Positions 32,155 through 57,699 are shown, counted from the stretch's first letter. The stretch: DNA of 64,000 nucleotides from Phymorhynchus buccinoides (GCA_017654935.2 CM065699.1:40253338-40317337); one strand, 5' to 3'. Numbers and translations: made by a program. Notes: a model not told the origin generated them from the letters alone.

Positions 32155-32354
32155 TCTTTACTGTTTTAATTCTTTCACTGGTGGTAGTGGTACATGATGT
32201 ATCAATCAAATTTATGAATTGATGTTTTTCTCGGTTCTGCCTTCTGGTCCACATAAATAATTGAGTTATTATTTGTGAGGAAACAGTTCAGTTTGCACAG
32301 ATTCATCTCATTAATATTTTATTAATGTATACGCATTGCTTTAACAGAAATTGA

Positions 32355-45857
<13,503 letters not shown>

Positions 45858-47756
45858 CAAGCCCACCCCCACCCCACCCCCAGCCCTTGAGTCTGGAGGA
45901 CTCTGCAGAACTGGCCGACAGCAAGGACGACTTTGACGACACATAGCAAACCCCTTCCCCCAACCTCCCAGCCCTTCAGTCCTCAATGTTATCCTCTTAC
46001 TTCCCTGGATCTCCTGTTCAGCATCAAATCCTTCAACACGGAGGACTCTGCAGAACTGGCCCAACAGCGAGGACGACTTTGACGACACATAGCAAAACTA
46101 CACACACACCCCACCCCACTCCCAGCCCTTCAATCCTTCCTGCTATCCTCCTGCTTCCCTGGACCTCCTGTTCAGTATCGAATCCGTCAACATGGAAGAC
46201 TCTGCAGAACTTGCCAACAGCAAGGACGACTTTGATGACACATAGCAACCCCACCCCCAGCCCTAAAACCCCTGTTATCCTCCTACTTCCCTGGATCTCC
46301 TCCTGTCAGCCTCGAATCCGTCAACATGGAGGATTCTGCAGAACTTGCAGACAGCGAGGACGACTTTGACGACACGTAGCAACCCCCTCCCCCAACCTCC
46401 CGCCCCCTCCCAGCCCTTCAATCCTCAATGTTATCCTCTTACTTCCCTGGATATCCTGTTCAGCATCAAATCCTTCAACATGGAGGACTCTGCAGAACTT
46501 GCCGACAGCGAGGACGACTTTGACGACACGTAGCAAGCCCACCTCCACCCCCAGCCCCACCCCTGAAAAACCCCTGTTATCCTCCTACTTCCCTGGATCT
46601 CCTCCTGTCAGCCTCGAATCCGTCAACATGGAGGACTCTGCAGAACTTGCCGACAGCGAGGACGACTTTGACGACACGTATGAACCCCATCCCCCAACCT
46701 CCCACCCCCTCCCAGCCCTTCAATCCTCAATGTTATCCTCTTACTTCCCTGGATATCCTGTTCAGCATCGAATCCTTCAACATGGAGGACTCAGCAGAAC
46801 TTGCAGACAGCGAGGACGACTTTGACGACACGTAGCAAAACTACACACACACCCCACCCCACTCCCAGCCCTTCAATCCTTCCTGTTATCCTCCTGCTTC
46901 CGCTGGACCTCCTGTCAGCTTTGAATCCGTCAGCATGGAAGACTCTAGTGCAGAACTTGCAGACAGTGAGGACGACTTTGACGACACGTAGCAAGCCCAC
47001 CTCCACCCCCAGCCTCACCCCTGAAATCCCTGTTATCCTCCTCCTGCGTCCCTGGACCTCCTCCTGTCAGCCTCGAATCCTTCAACATGGAAGACTCTAG
47101 TGCAGAACTTGCAGACAGTGAGGACGACTTTGACGACACGTAGCAAGCCCACCTCCACCCCCAGCCTCACCCCTGAAATCCCTGTTATCCTCCTCCTGCG
47201 TCCCTGGACCTCCTCCTGTCAGCCTCGAATCCTTCAACATGGAAGACTCTAGTGCAGAACTTGCAGACAGTGAGGACGACTTTGACGACACGTAGCAAGC
47301 CCACCTCCACCCCCAGCCTCACCCCTGAAATCCCTGTTATCCTCCTCCTGCGTCCCTGGACCTCCTCCTGTCAGCCTCGAATCCTTCAACATGGAAGACT
47401 CTAGTGCAGAACTTGCAGACAGTGAGGACGACTTTGACGACACGTAGCAAGCCCACCTCCACCCCCAGCCTCACCCCTGAAATCCCTGTTATCCTCCTCC
47501 TGCGTCCCTGGACCTCCTCCTGTCAGCCTCGAATCCTTCAACATGGAAGACTCTAGTGCAGAACTTGCAGACAGTGAGGACGACTTTGACGACACGTAGC
47601 AAGCCCACCTCCACCCCCAGCCTCACCCCTGAAATCCCTGTTATCCTCCTCCTGCGTCCCTGGACCTCCTCCTGTCAGCCTCGAATCCTTCAACATGGAA
47701 GACTCTAGTGCAGAACTTGCAGACAGTGAGGACGACTTTGACGACACGCATCAAAC

Positions 47757-47953
47757 ACCCACCCCACCCCACCACACTTTGGGCCTCTCCTTCACTTCAA
47801 CAGTTGATAATTATTTTGCTCTATGATTCTTCTTGACTGTTACACATTTTTCAGCGAGCTGTGCTTGACAGTTTCGATGAATGGGACTTAACTAAGACGT
47901 GGCACATTTCTGCTTTCGAGACTACTCATGTTTAAACTTTGCGTTTAAGGGGT
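47757..47953. other. End of terminal-exon array, unique flank
   Basis: If unit 14 were used as terminal exon, its frame would run on into this flank for about 24 codons to TGA near 47825. Confidence 0.5.
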
Positions 47954-48094
47954 AAAGGTCTCTCTAGGTACAAGTGAACATTTTTTACTCTTTCACCATA
48001 GCAACACAGAGATATGCAAGTCATATTATGACTGGTCTGTCACTGTGTTGCTATGGGGAAAGAGTGAAAAATGTTCACGAGTTCAGAGACCTTA
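47954..48094. mobile_element. Short palindromic MITE (AAGGTCTCT ends)
   Basis: AAGGTCTCT...GTGAACATTTTTTACTCTTT and inverted AAAGAGTGAAAAATGTTCAC...AGAGACCTT; inner CATAGCAACACAG / CTGTGTTGCTATG also pair. Confidence 0.9.
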
Positions 48095-48141
48095 ACTAGG
48101 TCTCATATCCTGCTTCTGCATTGTCTTTTTATTTTTTATTT

Positions 48142-48372
48142 TTTGCTGTCCCATCTTCTGGGCCATACAGTGGTGTTGCTCCCACGCCGCTCATTCCGAG
48201 TCCCAACTCGCAGCCACACTCTGGTTTGTTCAGGTCGCAGAATCCGAAATCGGCAGTCCAAAGGTAGCGAATCTGTGTTAGGCCGTCAGGAGGCTAACCA
48301 CCAGAGGAGACACTGCACTGCTGCTGAGTCATTTTGGTGGAGTTCAGTGGAGCCTGTTCTGCTGCTCCTGCA
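48142..48372 (+). mobile_element. Dispersed repeat (GTCCCATCTTCTGGGC family), partial copy
   Basis: TGCTGTCCCATCTTCTGGGC to GGTGGAGTTCAGTGGAGCC. Confidence 0.82.
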
Positions 48373-48419
48373 TTGTTGACTGAGATCCCCTATAACTCTA
48401 AAAGACCCGCTTGCCGCTC

Positions 48420-49775
48420 TTCACGGTTTGTTGTTGCAATTATCCCGACAAATGAGATGAACTTCTGTCTTCAGCCAAGCTGAATGCTGAAAATCTCAAC
48501 AGATGTGTACCACTGTTGTCTGGTTAATACAAGAGTTAGCAATTTGTTGCAATTAATTATCCTGACAAATGAGATAAACTTCTGTCTTCAGTCGAGCTGA
48601 ATGCTGACAATCTCAACAGATGTGTTGTCTGGTTAATACAAGAGTTAGCAATTTGTTGCAATTAATTATCCTGACAAATGAGATAAACTTCTGTCTTCAG
48701 TCGAGCTGAATGCTGACAATCTCAACAGATGTGTTGTCTGGTTAATACAAGAGTTAGCAATTTGTTGCAATTAATTATCCTGACAAATGAGATAAACTTC
48801 TGTCTTCAGTCGAGCTGTATGCTGACAATCTCAACAGATGTGTTGTCTGGTTAATACAAGAGTTAGCAATTTGTTGCCATTAATTATCCTGACAAATGAG
48901 ATGAACTTCTGTCTTCAGTCGAGCTGTATGCTGACAATCTCAACAGATGTGTTGTCTGGTTAATACAAGAGTTAGCAATTTGTTGCAATTAATTATCCTG
49001 ACAAATGAGATGAACTTCTGTCTTCAGCCAAGCTGAATGCTGACAATCTCAACAGATGTGTACCACTGTTGTCTGGTTAATACAAGAGTTAGCAATGTGT
49101 TGCAATTAGTTATGCTGACAAATGAAATGAACTTCAGTCAAGCTGAATGCTGAAAATCTCAACAGATGTGTTGTCTGGTTAATACAAGAGTTAGCAATTT
49201 GTTGCAATTAATTATCCTGACAAATGAGATAAACTTCTGTCTTCAGCCAAGCTGAATGCTGAAAATCTCAACAGATGTGTACCACTGTTGTCTGGTTAAT
49301 ACAAGAGTTAGCAATTTGTTGCAATTAATTATCCTGACAAATGAGATAAACTTCTGTCTTCAGCCAAGCTGAATGCTGACAATCTCAACAGATGTGTACC
49401 ACTGTTGTCTGGTTAATGCAAGAGTTAACAATTTGTTGCAATTATCCCGACAAATGAGATGAACTTCAGTCAAGCTGAATGCTGAAAATCTCAACAGATG
49501 TTGTCTGGTTAATACAAGAGTTAGCAATGTGTCGCAATTAGTTATGCTGACAAATGAAATGAACTTCAGTCGAGCTGAATGCTGACAATCTCAACAGATG
49601 TGTATCCTTGTTGTTTGTTTAATGCAAGAGTTAGCAATTTGTTACAATTATCCTGACAATGTGTAAAACTTTTAGGCTGAATGCTGAAAATCTCATTAGC
49701 AATTTGTGTCGATTATCCTTACACTGTTGTGTGAAACTTCGAGGCGAATGCTTACAAATCTCAACAGATTAGGAA
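48420..49775. repeat. Tandem satellite, about 110-122 bp x about 12
   Basis: Unit: CAATTTGTTGCAATTAATTA, TCCTGACAAATGAGAT(A/G)AAC, TTCTGTCTTCAGTC(G)AGCTG, AATGCTGACAATCTCAACAG, ATGTG(TACCACT)GTTGTCTGG, TTAATACAAGAGTTAG. A TACCACT indel separates two subtypes that alternate irregularly. Units decay toward 49775. Confidence 0.94.
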
Positions 49776-50854
49776 CACATGTGGTTCCTGTCTGAGCGAA
49801 CGATGAAGAAGAAGAAGAAGAAGGAACACATGTAATGTACCATTGTTATCTGTTTATTATGTATATTAAAAAAAACGAAGAAAAAACCCCGAAAAAACAA
49901 TTAGAATGTTTATAGAATCAAAATGCAAAATCAAATTGGAATCTTTTTTTTTTTTTTACTTCAGCTTGTGATTCGGCTTGTTCTTATTAATAATGTTTGT
50001 TCATGACTACATACGCAATTTCTTTTTTAAATTTTATTAACAAGATGGAAGTTTTGTGCTGGAATGTGTGCTGCAGGGCCAATGCAGATGAAACTTTTCT
50101 GGATTTTTTATTTTATTTGTATTTTTATTTTTAAACTTTGAAGAGATTGCACAAACAACAATGCAATTAGCTATGCGAATTGACAGAAGTTCTCGAGAAA
50201 AGGAAAATAAAATAAAAAGCAATAAGAAAAGAAAAGACAACAGCAACAAAAAAACCAACCCTGAAACTCTTACCAGGAATGGCAAGTTACTGTTTGAGAG
50301 AGACGAGTATTCTCGCGGTTAGAAAGTTTTACAAGGTGGATATTGTATCTTTGCGTACGTGTGCGTTGGCAAAAAGTCACGCACGTTATTTGAACCAAGC
50401 TTTTTTTGTGTGTGTGTGTGATGGATTTTCAGGTTTTTTTCTTTGTTTAATTATAGTCTCTGGTTTGGTTGTGAATTGGACAAAGTATACGCTCGGGTTG
50501 ACAGCAAGGGGTAATTGTGCATCATGTGCTCTTTACGAAATCATGTTATTTGAATCAAATTGCTCTTTATTTTTAGTTTTCTTTTTTTAGTGGTGGTGTT
50601 GGTGTTTGGTGTGTGTGTGGTTTTTTGTTGTTGCTTGGCTGTGAATTGGACAAATATAGACTTGGAACTGCAAGGTGGACCTGATGACAATTTTGCATGC
50701 GCTTTTTCAAAATCATGTGTTGTTGTTTCTTTCTTTTTAATCTAGCTTTTTTTAGTTTCGTTGTACTCTGATTTGGTTGTGAACTGGACCCCTCCCCTCA
50801 CTCCAAATCTTCCCCTTCCCTACTTTAAAAAAAACAACCTTCCAATGAGGTGAT
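49776..50854. other. Intergenic, unassigned stretch
   Basis: Imperfect ~170 bp duplication: GTGAATTGGACAAA(G)TATA near 50472 and 50641, each followed by a CAAGG and a CATGTGCTC/GCATGCGCT motif. No gene recognised. Confidence 0.5.
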
Positions 50855-52080
50855 AGACTCGCACAATGGAGGGTGAACTGTTAGTTAGTTAGTCGTTAGA
50901 TTGGCAGCAAGGGGAGGCTATCACAGGGCTCCCAATCGTCCCGCAAAACAAGGGGTCCCAGGGACTCCTTCACTTACAGCATAGAGGGTCCTAGAGGCGG
51001 GATAGAGGGTCCCAGTGGCATTGCGAATGCTAAAAAGAATTTTTCTAGTGCATCCCTGGGACCCCCTGCACATTCTTTTAGAGGGTCCTTTAGAATTCTA
51101 GTACTTCATAGACCCCCAAATGGGGGTCCTTGGGAGCCCTGTATCACATCAGTCACTGACTGCGTTGGTTTAGGGTGGAATGAAATGAGGTGATAGACTC
51201 ACAATAGAGGGTGACGTGTTAGTTAGTTAGTCATGGAGTGGCAGCAAGGGGAGACTATCACATCAGTCACTGACTGCGTTGGTTTAGGGTGGAATGAAAT
51301 GAGGTGATCGACTCACAGTAGACGGTGACGTGTTAGTTAGTCGTTGGATTGGCAGCAAGGGGAGACTATCACATCAGTCACTGACTGCGTTGGTTTAGGG
51401 TGGAATGAAATGAGGTGATCGACTCACAGTAGAGGGTGACGTGTTAGTCGTGGATTGGCAGCAAGGGGAGACTATCACATCAGTCACTGACTGCGTTGGT
51501 TTAGGGTGGAATGAAATGAGGTGATCGACTCACAGTAGAGGGTGACGTGTTAGTTAGTCGTTGGATTGGCAGCAAGGAGAGACTATCACATCGGTCACTG
51601 ACTGCGTTGGTTTAGGGTGGAATGAAATGAGGTGATCGACTCACAATAGAGGGTGACCTGTTAGTTAGTTTGTCATGGATTGGCAGCAAGGGGAGACTAT
51701 CACATCAGTCACTGACTGCGTTGGTTTAGGGTGGAATGAAATGAGGTGATAGACTCACAATAGAGGGTGACGTGTTAGTTAGTTTGTCATGGATTGGCAG
51801 CAAGGGGAGACTATCACATCAGTCACTGACTGCGTTGGTTTAGGGTGGAATGAAATGAGGTGATCGACTCACAATAGAGGGTGACCTGTTAGTTAGTTAG
51901 TCATGGAGTGGCAGCAAGGGGAGACTATCACATCAGTCACTGACTGCGTTGGTTTAGGGTGGAATGAAATGAGGTGATCGACTCACAGTAGAGGGTGACG
52001 TGTTAGTTAGTCATGGAGTGGCAGCAAGGGGAGACTATCACATCAGTCACTGACTGCGTTGGTTTAGGGTGGAATAAAAG
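50855..52080. repeat. Tandem satellite, about 110 bp x about 10
   Basis: Unit: GTCACTGACTGCGTTGGTTT, AGGGTGGAATGAAATGAGGT, GATCGACTCACA(G/A)TAGAGG, GTGACGTGTTAGTTAG, TGGCAGCAAGGGGAGACTAT, CACATCA. Length varies by loss or gain of GTTA. An M5 element interrupts the first unit. Confidence 0.95.
50934..51141 (+). mobile_element. M5 element, complete, inserted in satellite with 5 bp target duplication
   Basis: CAGGGCTCCCAATCGTCCCG to TTGGGAGCCCTG (208 bp). Flanks are TATCA on both sides. Reference copy for the family. Confidence 0.92.
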
Positions 52081-52100
52081 GGAGTGATAAACTGATAATA

Positions 52101-52200
52101 GCAGGGGTGCTACTCTTTCATTTTTACACTGATTTCAGTATTTTAAATTTTGCTAGAAACTGAACTTCCTTTTTTTTTTAATTCATAAAAAAAACAAAAA
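52101..52200 (+). mobile_element. CAGGGGTGCT-element left fragment
   Basis: AGCAGGGGTGCTACTC followed by T-rich sequence with TTGCTAGAAACTGAA; the right end is absent. Confidence 0.5.
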
Positions 52201-52540
52201 AAACAATGACCACTAGCGATTTGGGGCGTTTTGAACTTAGTTGTTTTTTCTATCTTGGAAGTTTAATAATTTTACAAGGCTTATCAAACTCAAACTGTCT
52301 CCGTCTATTATTTTAGGAAAATTGAAAAATAATGTGTGTATTTCGACCATTCAAGGACCAAGCGAATGCAATTACGTTCAACGCAATCATTGCAATGCAT
52401 TGCGAATCAATGGAATACCCGATTTTGTGGCAGTCTCATAGGTACAGTATGCTTGTAAACTTATTTTTGTTTGGTATGATCTGCAATGTTAAGTATCAGA
52501 CTTTAACCTAGTGCTCTTGCAAATTTTGAGGATATTAAAG
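52201..52540. other. Unassigned stretch
   Basis: No gene or repeat recognised. Confidence 0.4.
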
Positions 52541-53073
52541 GGGGACCCTGATGGATGAGGTTTATCAAGAAACACGTCGAGATCACCAGAAAGACATCCT
52601 TTTCAATGATCGGAACTCTGCTCTGGTTTCTTAGAAATCAAACCGTCAAAACGGTGATTCCTCCTTGACGGAGTTGCCGGAAAGAGACGCCATTTTGGAT
52701 GGGGTGGGTGGAGAGTGGTTGAAGCTTTTTCTTCTTTGTAGTGCAGTAAAAAAAAAAAAAAGGAGCTATTTCCTTTGTTGTGAGTGAAACTCCTTTTGGT
52801 AAAACTGTATAAAATTAAAAATAATAATAATGAAAAGGCTTGTATTGCGGAAATTTTGTGCAAACGATTTGGTCTAAACTCAGGCGGCCATTAGAAAAGA
52901 GAAGGCATGTGACTTCTCTTTCACTGAAAGAATTTGACTTCCAGCACCTCCGCCGATTTGACAGTTTGATTTCTAGGAAACCAGAGCAAAGCGAGTGTTG
53001 CGATCTCTGTAAAGGGTGTTTTCCTGGTGATCTCTACGTGTTTCTTGCAAAACCTCATCCATCAGGGTGCCCC
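52541..53073. mobile_element. Long inverted-repeat element, copy 2
   Basis: GGGGACCCTGATGGATGAGG at the left and CCTCATCCATCAGGGTGCCCC at the right are inverted; about 130 bp arms; interior AGGAGCTATTTCCTTTGTTG. The frames over it (86 aa -, 186 aa +) are non-coding read-throughs. Confidence 0.88.
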
Positions 53074-53079
53074 TTTAAA

Positions 53080-53490
53080 TGTCACAGAGTTGGCAGTTTG
53101 AAAAACGGAAACTTCCAAACTATCACAGCACGGCGTTCTACATGGGCTTTAGGGTGGTTTGTCTTGCTCTTAGTTGGTGAGCATGGTGTGGTGCAGTCAC
53201 CAAGGGAGATGCCAAGTTCGAGGCTCACCGAATCGAGACAGCCCAGGCACGTCGAGAAGCGCGAAAAAATCGCACGAGCAGCAGCAATTCTCCAACTCCA
53301 ACAGATCCCCTCAACTCTCTTTCTTGTCCCCACTGTCACAAAACCTTCAAGGCCCGGCATCGGACTCATCAGTCATCTTCGTACCCACCCCACATCCTGA
53401 ACCCTTTGACATTGGAACTGTTGACGAATGGTCTTCGTCCCTCCGGACGGACGAACATCAGTTGGTGAGCTCTCACCAGTAACACTTCGA
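53080..53490 (+). mobile_element. 3' end of a second LINE, frameshifted relic
   Basis: About 53200-53355 reads EARKN...SLSCPHCHKTFKAR and, in the next frame, IGLISHLRTHPTS-stop. C-x2-C...R-GL-SH-R-H at the extreme C-terminus is typical of several LINE ORF2 proteins. A 1 nt shift separates the halves, so it is dead. No reverse transcriptase seen. It abuts the preceding element directly. Confidence 0.75.
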
Positions 53491-53816
53491 ATGTCAAGTA
53501 CCTGTTACAAAAAAAAATTGTTTAAAAAAACCCCACTGCCAGTACTGTTTCAACTTATTATTTCGACTCGGTCCATGTACATTTATTTATCTGTGTTGAT
53601 TTTGTTTTAATATAGTTCTATAAGATGAGGAGTGCATTGGAGTGGGAGCGAGGGACTGTGTGTATATATCTGTTTGTCTTTTGAGATCATCAATGTGTGG
53701 CGCCTCGTTATAAAGCCAAACTAATTGTGCCGATCTTGATGCAAATTAGTAGAACTGTCCCCGATATCGTGACAACGCTGCCCATCAATTATGTTGTTTC
53801 ACCTAAAGACCTAATT

Positions 53817-54062
53817 TTAACCGTTTCACCACCAATGTCGCATTTATGCACAATGGTTTAACACCCACCCATGTCACTAAAAGGCATCAAACCAGGGCCT
53901 GTTATCTGAAGACCTTATTTTCTTAGTTTTGGGAGGCAAGGATATGCCTAATGTTATACATGTCACAGAGGAACTACCAATGTTGCAGAATTTTTGTTTT
54001 CTCTACCCAGTTAAGTTTAATAGTATTTTTGAGCTGAAAATGGCTGGCAGTGAAAGGGTTAA
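53817..54062 (+). mobile_element. M1 element
   Basis: TTAACCGTTTCACCACCAATG to GGCAGTGAAAGGGTTAA. Confidence 0.88.
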
Positions 54063-54224
54063 AGAAAAAAAAGATAGGAAACTCTTCAAACTGGGAAGCC
54101 TTTGCGAGACTTCCTCAAGACACGTTGCAGCACCGAGTCACACAGTGTGAAGGGACCAGGAGACTCGCAACACCTGTGAGTGTGGCTCCTGGGAGTTAAA
54201 CCATGCATCCAGCCAACAGACCAG

Positions 54225-54375
54225 AGCCTGTATTCACGTTGAGATAGCATGAGACTTAGCATCATGCTAACTTAGAAGCTCTTCCAATGTCCTATAGGAT
54301 TTAATAGGACTTTTGGAAGAGCTTCTAAGTTAGCATGATGCCAAGTCCCATGCTATCTCAACGTGAATACAGGCC
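54225..54375. mobile_element. FB1 palindrome, copy 1
   Basis: AGCCTGTATTCACGTTGAGA...GCTCTTCCAATG, centre CCTATAGGATTTAATAGGAC, then the complement back to CTCAACGTGAATACAGGC. Nearly every base pairs; the centre itself can fold in two ways. Confidence 0.93.
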
Positions 54376-54527
54376 CTGGTGGACAGTTTTTTGTTTTTTG
54401 GTCAGGCTCGCTCATAAAGGCGTTTATCTCTCTCTTTGTTTTGTCCTTCTGATTAAGAATTGGGTTGTTTTTTATCAAGTAAACCATTGCTGTTGACGGG
54501 ACTGTAAGCAATGTAAAAATGAAATAA

Positions 54528-54985
54528 ACCCAAAGTTTTTATTTAGACTGCTATTAGCACACCACAGGATGCTTGTCCTGCGAGTTTCGTGTCATCCATC
54601 GAAACAACACGGCCTACTCCTACCGGAAGAGTGGAATGGGCTTGAACGTGTGCGCAAGATCTTGTGCATGCGTGAAAATCTGTTTTTAACGTCCTCCGAC
54701 CCGGAACAGGCACATGCGGGACACTTTTAAATGTATAGATGGTGGGACGGTCCTGGAGGTACTGCAATACCGGGAAAGTCCCGATTTTTGTTTATATCTT
54801 GTGCATGCGCACGGCCTACGGCCTGGGGATCTCGGGTTTCAAGTCTCATCTGAAGGATTCTAAGAAGGAAAGACAAGTGTCTTTCCCAAGGACACAACAT
54901 TGCGGGCGAACGGAGAGGGATTCAAACCTCCGCACTTGCAAACCTGTGGGATTACGAGTCGGCGATTGTAACCACTCGGCCATTA
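54528..54985 (-). mobile_element. SINE-2 with complete tRNA-like head
   Basis: On the - strand from 54985: ATGGCCGAGTGGTTACAATC (A box), GGTTTGAATCCCTC (B box), then GATGAGACTTGAAACCCGAG and the AAGATCTTGCGCACACG motif. Leu/Ser-type tRNA resemblance. A SINE-S is inserted at 54673-54795. Confidence 0.85.
54673..54795 (+). mobile_element. SINE-S insertion with 14 bp target duplication
   Basis: ATCTTGTGCATGCG occurs at 54659-54672 and 54796-54809. Insert 123 bp: AATCTGTTTTTAACGTCCTC to AAAGTCCCGATTTTTG. Confidence 0.92.
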
Positions 54986-55183
54986 ACCCTTTCACTGCCA
55001 GCCATTTTTCAGCCAAAAGTTACCATTAAACTTGTCTGTGTAAAGAAAAAAATTATCTGCAGTATTGGGAATTCCTCCTGTGACATGTATAACATTAGGC
55101 CTATCCTTTACCTCCAAAAATTAATATAATAGGGTCTTCGGATAACACTAACAGGTGCTGATTTGATACCTTTTAGAAGACCT

Positions 55184-55336
55184 GGGACGGTATTCATGTC
55201 GAGATAGCATGAGACTTAGCATGATGCTAACTTAGAAGCTCTTCCAATGTCCTATAGGATTTAATAGGACTTTTGGAAGAGCTTCTAAGTTAGCATCATG
55301 CTAAGTCTCATGCTATCTCGACATGAATACCGTCCC
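55184..55336. mobile_element. FB1 palindrome, copy 2
   Basis: GGGACGGTATTCATGTCGAG and its complement, same core as copy 1. Inserted in M1. Confidence 0.93.
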
Positions 55337-55435
55337 TGTTTCATTAGGCCTATCCTTTACCTCCCAAAATTAATAAAATAGGGTCTTCGGATAACACCAA
55401 CAGGCCCTGATTTGATACCTTTTAGCAGACCTGTT

Positions 55436-55636
55436 TACCCCCTACACAAGTCTTGAGTAGTCTGGATAGCTGAAATGAGTAGTTTTTGTGTGAAATGAGT
55501 ATAGTCCTCTTCATTAAACCATCAAATAATGTTCACTGAAAATGAGTAATTAGAGCATTATTTTCAATTTTGAAGAGTAGTAGAGGTCCAAATTGAGTAG
55601 AATACTACTCGAAAAGAGTTAGAGTAAACAGGTCTG
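55436..55636. mobile_element. MITE with CAGACCTGTTTAC ends, copy 2
   Basis: CAGACCTGTTTACCCCCTAC and GAGTAAACAGGTCTG are inverted; flanked by TTTTAG on both sides. Confidence 0.9.
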
Positions 55637-55748
55637 TTTTAGTGACATGGGTGCATAAACCATTGTGGAGCGTAAATGCGACATTGGCGGTGAAAGGGTT
55701 AAATTAAAGATTCATTCTGTTCATGACATGGCTCTTTACTGCTGAACT

Positions 55749-56153
55749 CAGGGTTCGCACAGTCTTTCAAAGTCTTTGAGAAATGGAGTGCCATTTTCAT
55801 GTCTTTGAAAATTGTCTTTGGTCTGTGAAAATCATGAGAAGGTCATGGATGCCGAAATCTTTTTTGGTTTGCTTCCAGAATTGATAAAGAAGCATTTTAA
55901 TTCGGCTTATTATTTTTATATTCGCAGTTTGACGGAATAGTTCCGTCTAGCCGACGTCCTTGATTTGTCAAGAGTTACTTCCCTTTGCTATATCCTTGTC
56001 TTTTGGCTACACGATGCAACGTGAGTGATCGTAATCGAAGCAATCGTCATCATTGCATGCCGTTGACAGGTCCTTTGCAAATAGGATAAAGGGTCTTTGA
56101 AAAGGTTTTTGAAAGTTTGTGAATTTTGGTATGAAAAATCGGTACGAACCCTG
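55749..56153. mobile_element. MITE with CAGGGTTCG(C/T)AC ends
   Basis: CAGGGTTCGCACAGTCTTTC and GGTACGAACCCTG are inverted; GTCTTTGAAAA motifs repeat inside. Elements with these ends are common in animals. Confidence 0.8.
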
Positions 56154-56199
56154 GTATTGGGAGTACAGTTATATAGCGTCGCCATCTTGTCACATTGTC

Positions 56200-56608
56200 T
56201 TGATCCGATCAACTCGTTCGCATCGCAACAATTTTGAATTATTTTTTTTTAAAACTCACAAATCACTCCAGCCATACACACAAACAAAACGTACACAAAC
56301 AAAAGGAGAAATGAAAGAACTGATTACGGGTTTTTACTTTAGGTTTTGACATAGGGAAGTGGTAGATCAGACTTTTTTTTATATATAGACTTTATGTAGA
56401 AAAACTCTCTACACCGATTGGTTTTCCCACAACAAACCACTACAAAAGCAAAGTCAGAGGCAAAATTGTGGTCTAAGGGAGCAAAGCGAGTTTAGAAGTG
56501 ACCAAGGTATTGTGTGCACACAGATTTACTTCCCTTGAAGCAAATGCATCTAATTGACAGTTATCTATCAATTCCGGACATATATGTCCGGAACGACTTG
56601 AATGAGTT
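56200..56608 (-). mobile_element. 400 bp dispersed repeat, copy 2
   Basis: Inverted relative to 42018-42425: CTCGTTCGCATCGCAACAAT at the left, CCGGACATATATGTCCGG at the right. Confidence 0.82.
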
Positions 56609-57699
56609 AACAGCAGGGCCTGTGGATGCTCGTGAAGGGTCTTGCTTTAGTCATGGTTAGGTTAGGTTAGGTTACTAGGGACTAAAAACATAGCCGTTAG
56701 GCTTTCAAGCGTCCCATCCTTAATAAGATTTTTAACGTACAAGGTTTTATCGTGCACTCAGGTTTTAGATAATCATTCATCATATTCATATGTCAAATTT
56801 TTATAATATTCCCAGTTATCTAATAGATTTTTTCATGTGATGGGTCACAGTCGTTACATCGTTTACGTCTTTTTTTCAGCTGAACTGCCTCTTCTTTAGC
56901 TGTGCTGGTATTGTTAGTTTGTCTAATTGAAGTTTTAAATGTCCATGTCTTTGTAATGAATATAGTGTAATTGATTAATATGTTCAATAAATCTGATCAG
57001 GACAGAGCTATTTTCGAGCATTCTTTGCTGATTGTGTGAGTGTAAGGTTTTTTTTATATATATTTTTTTACAGCTGTTAACTAAAAAACCCGGGAAGCCA
57101 CAACTTTCGGCACTCGCACAGCCCCTAATGTTTTTTTAGTGCGCACCCCCACCCCCCACCCCTTTCTGACACTGCAGTACAAAAGCTCATTTAAATTATG
57201 ACTAGGGTTTTTCTTCCAATTCCACACACAGACCACATGCACCAGAATTCACTCAAACAAAGGTGATCAAATTTTACAACACTTTTAATTGTACTAAAAA
57301 GTCAAAGCATGCACACACAAAAAAACGTCTAACAAAGTGCCAATTGCCATTTCAAAACAAATACATATGTATCAACCCAAAGTTCATCAAATGATTTTAA
57401 ATTAAAGTGTTACCCCCAAAACTGATTAAAAAAAACCACAACGTTACCCAATTCAAAGATTAACATAAAAAAATAATCACATGGCAACTTCATATTGAAT
57501 ATTCCAAATCGAACAACAGAATTAAAACACTGAGATTGATGCATGGTTAATACCAAATGCCTTTTTTTTTAAATACAAATTTTACGTCTCTATGATACAT
57601 AGCTTAGAATTGGATAATTACATTCCAGAATAAATAACACCTCACCTAAAAACACTGTAACACAACCATGATCAGGATCAGAACATTGTTTTACTATAA
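56609..57699. other. Unassigned intergenic stretch
   Basis: A GGTTAGGTTAGGTTA run at 56656-56673 and AATAAA at 56983; otherwise no exon or family recognised. Could be the 3' remains of an old retroposon. Confidence 0.4.

Larger units (their letters stand above)
54983..55702 (-). mobile_element. M1 element carrying two nested insertions
   Basis: TTAACCCTTTCACTGCCAGC to GGCGGTGAAAGGGTTAA. Inside are FB1 (55184-55336) and a CAGACCTG MITE (55436-55636). The GGCCTATCCTTTACCTCC to GATTTGATACCTTTTAG part is present both before and after FB1. Confidence 0.9.

Noticed and set aside
52840..53400. 186 aa frame as a host gene
   Set aside because: It runs from the long inverted-repeat element into a frameshifted LINE tail; no coherent domain.
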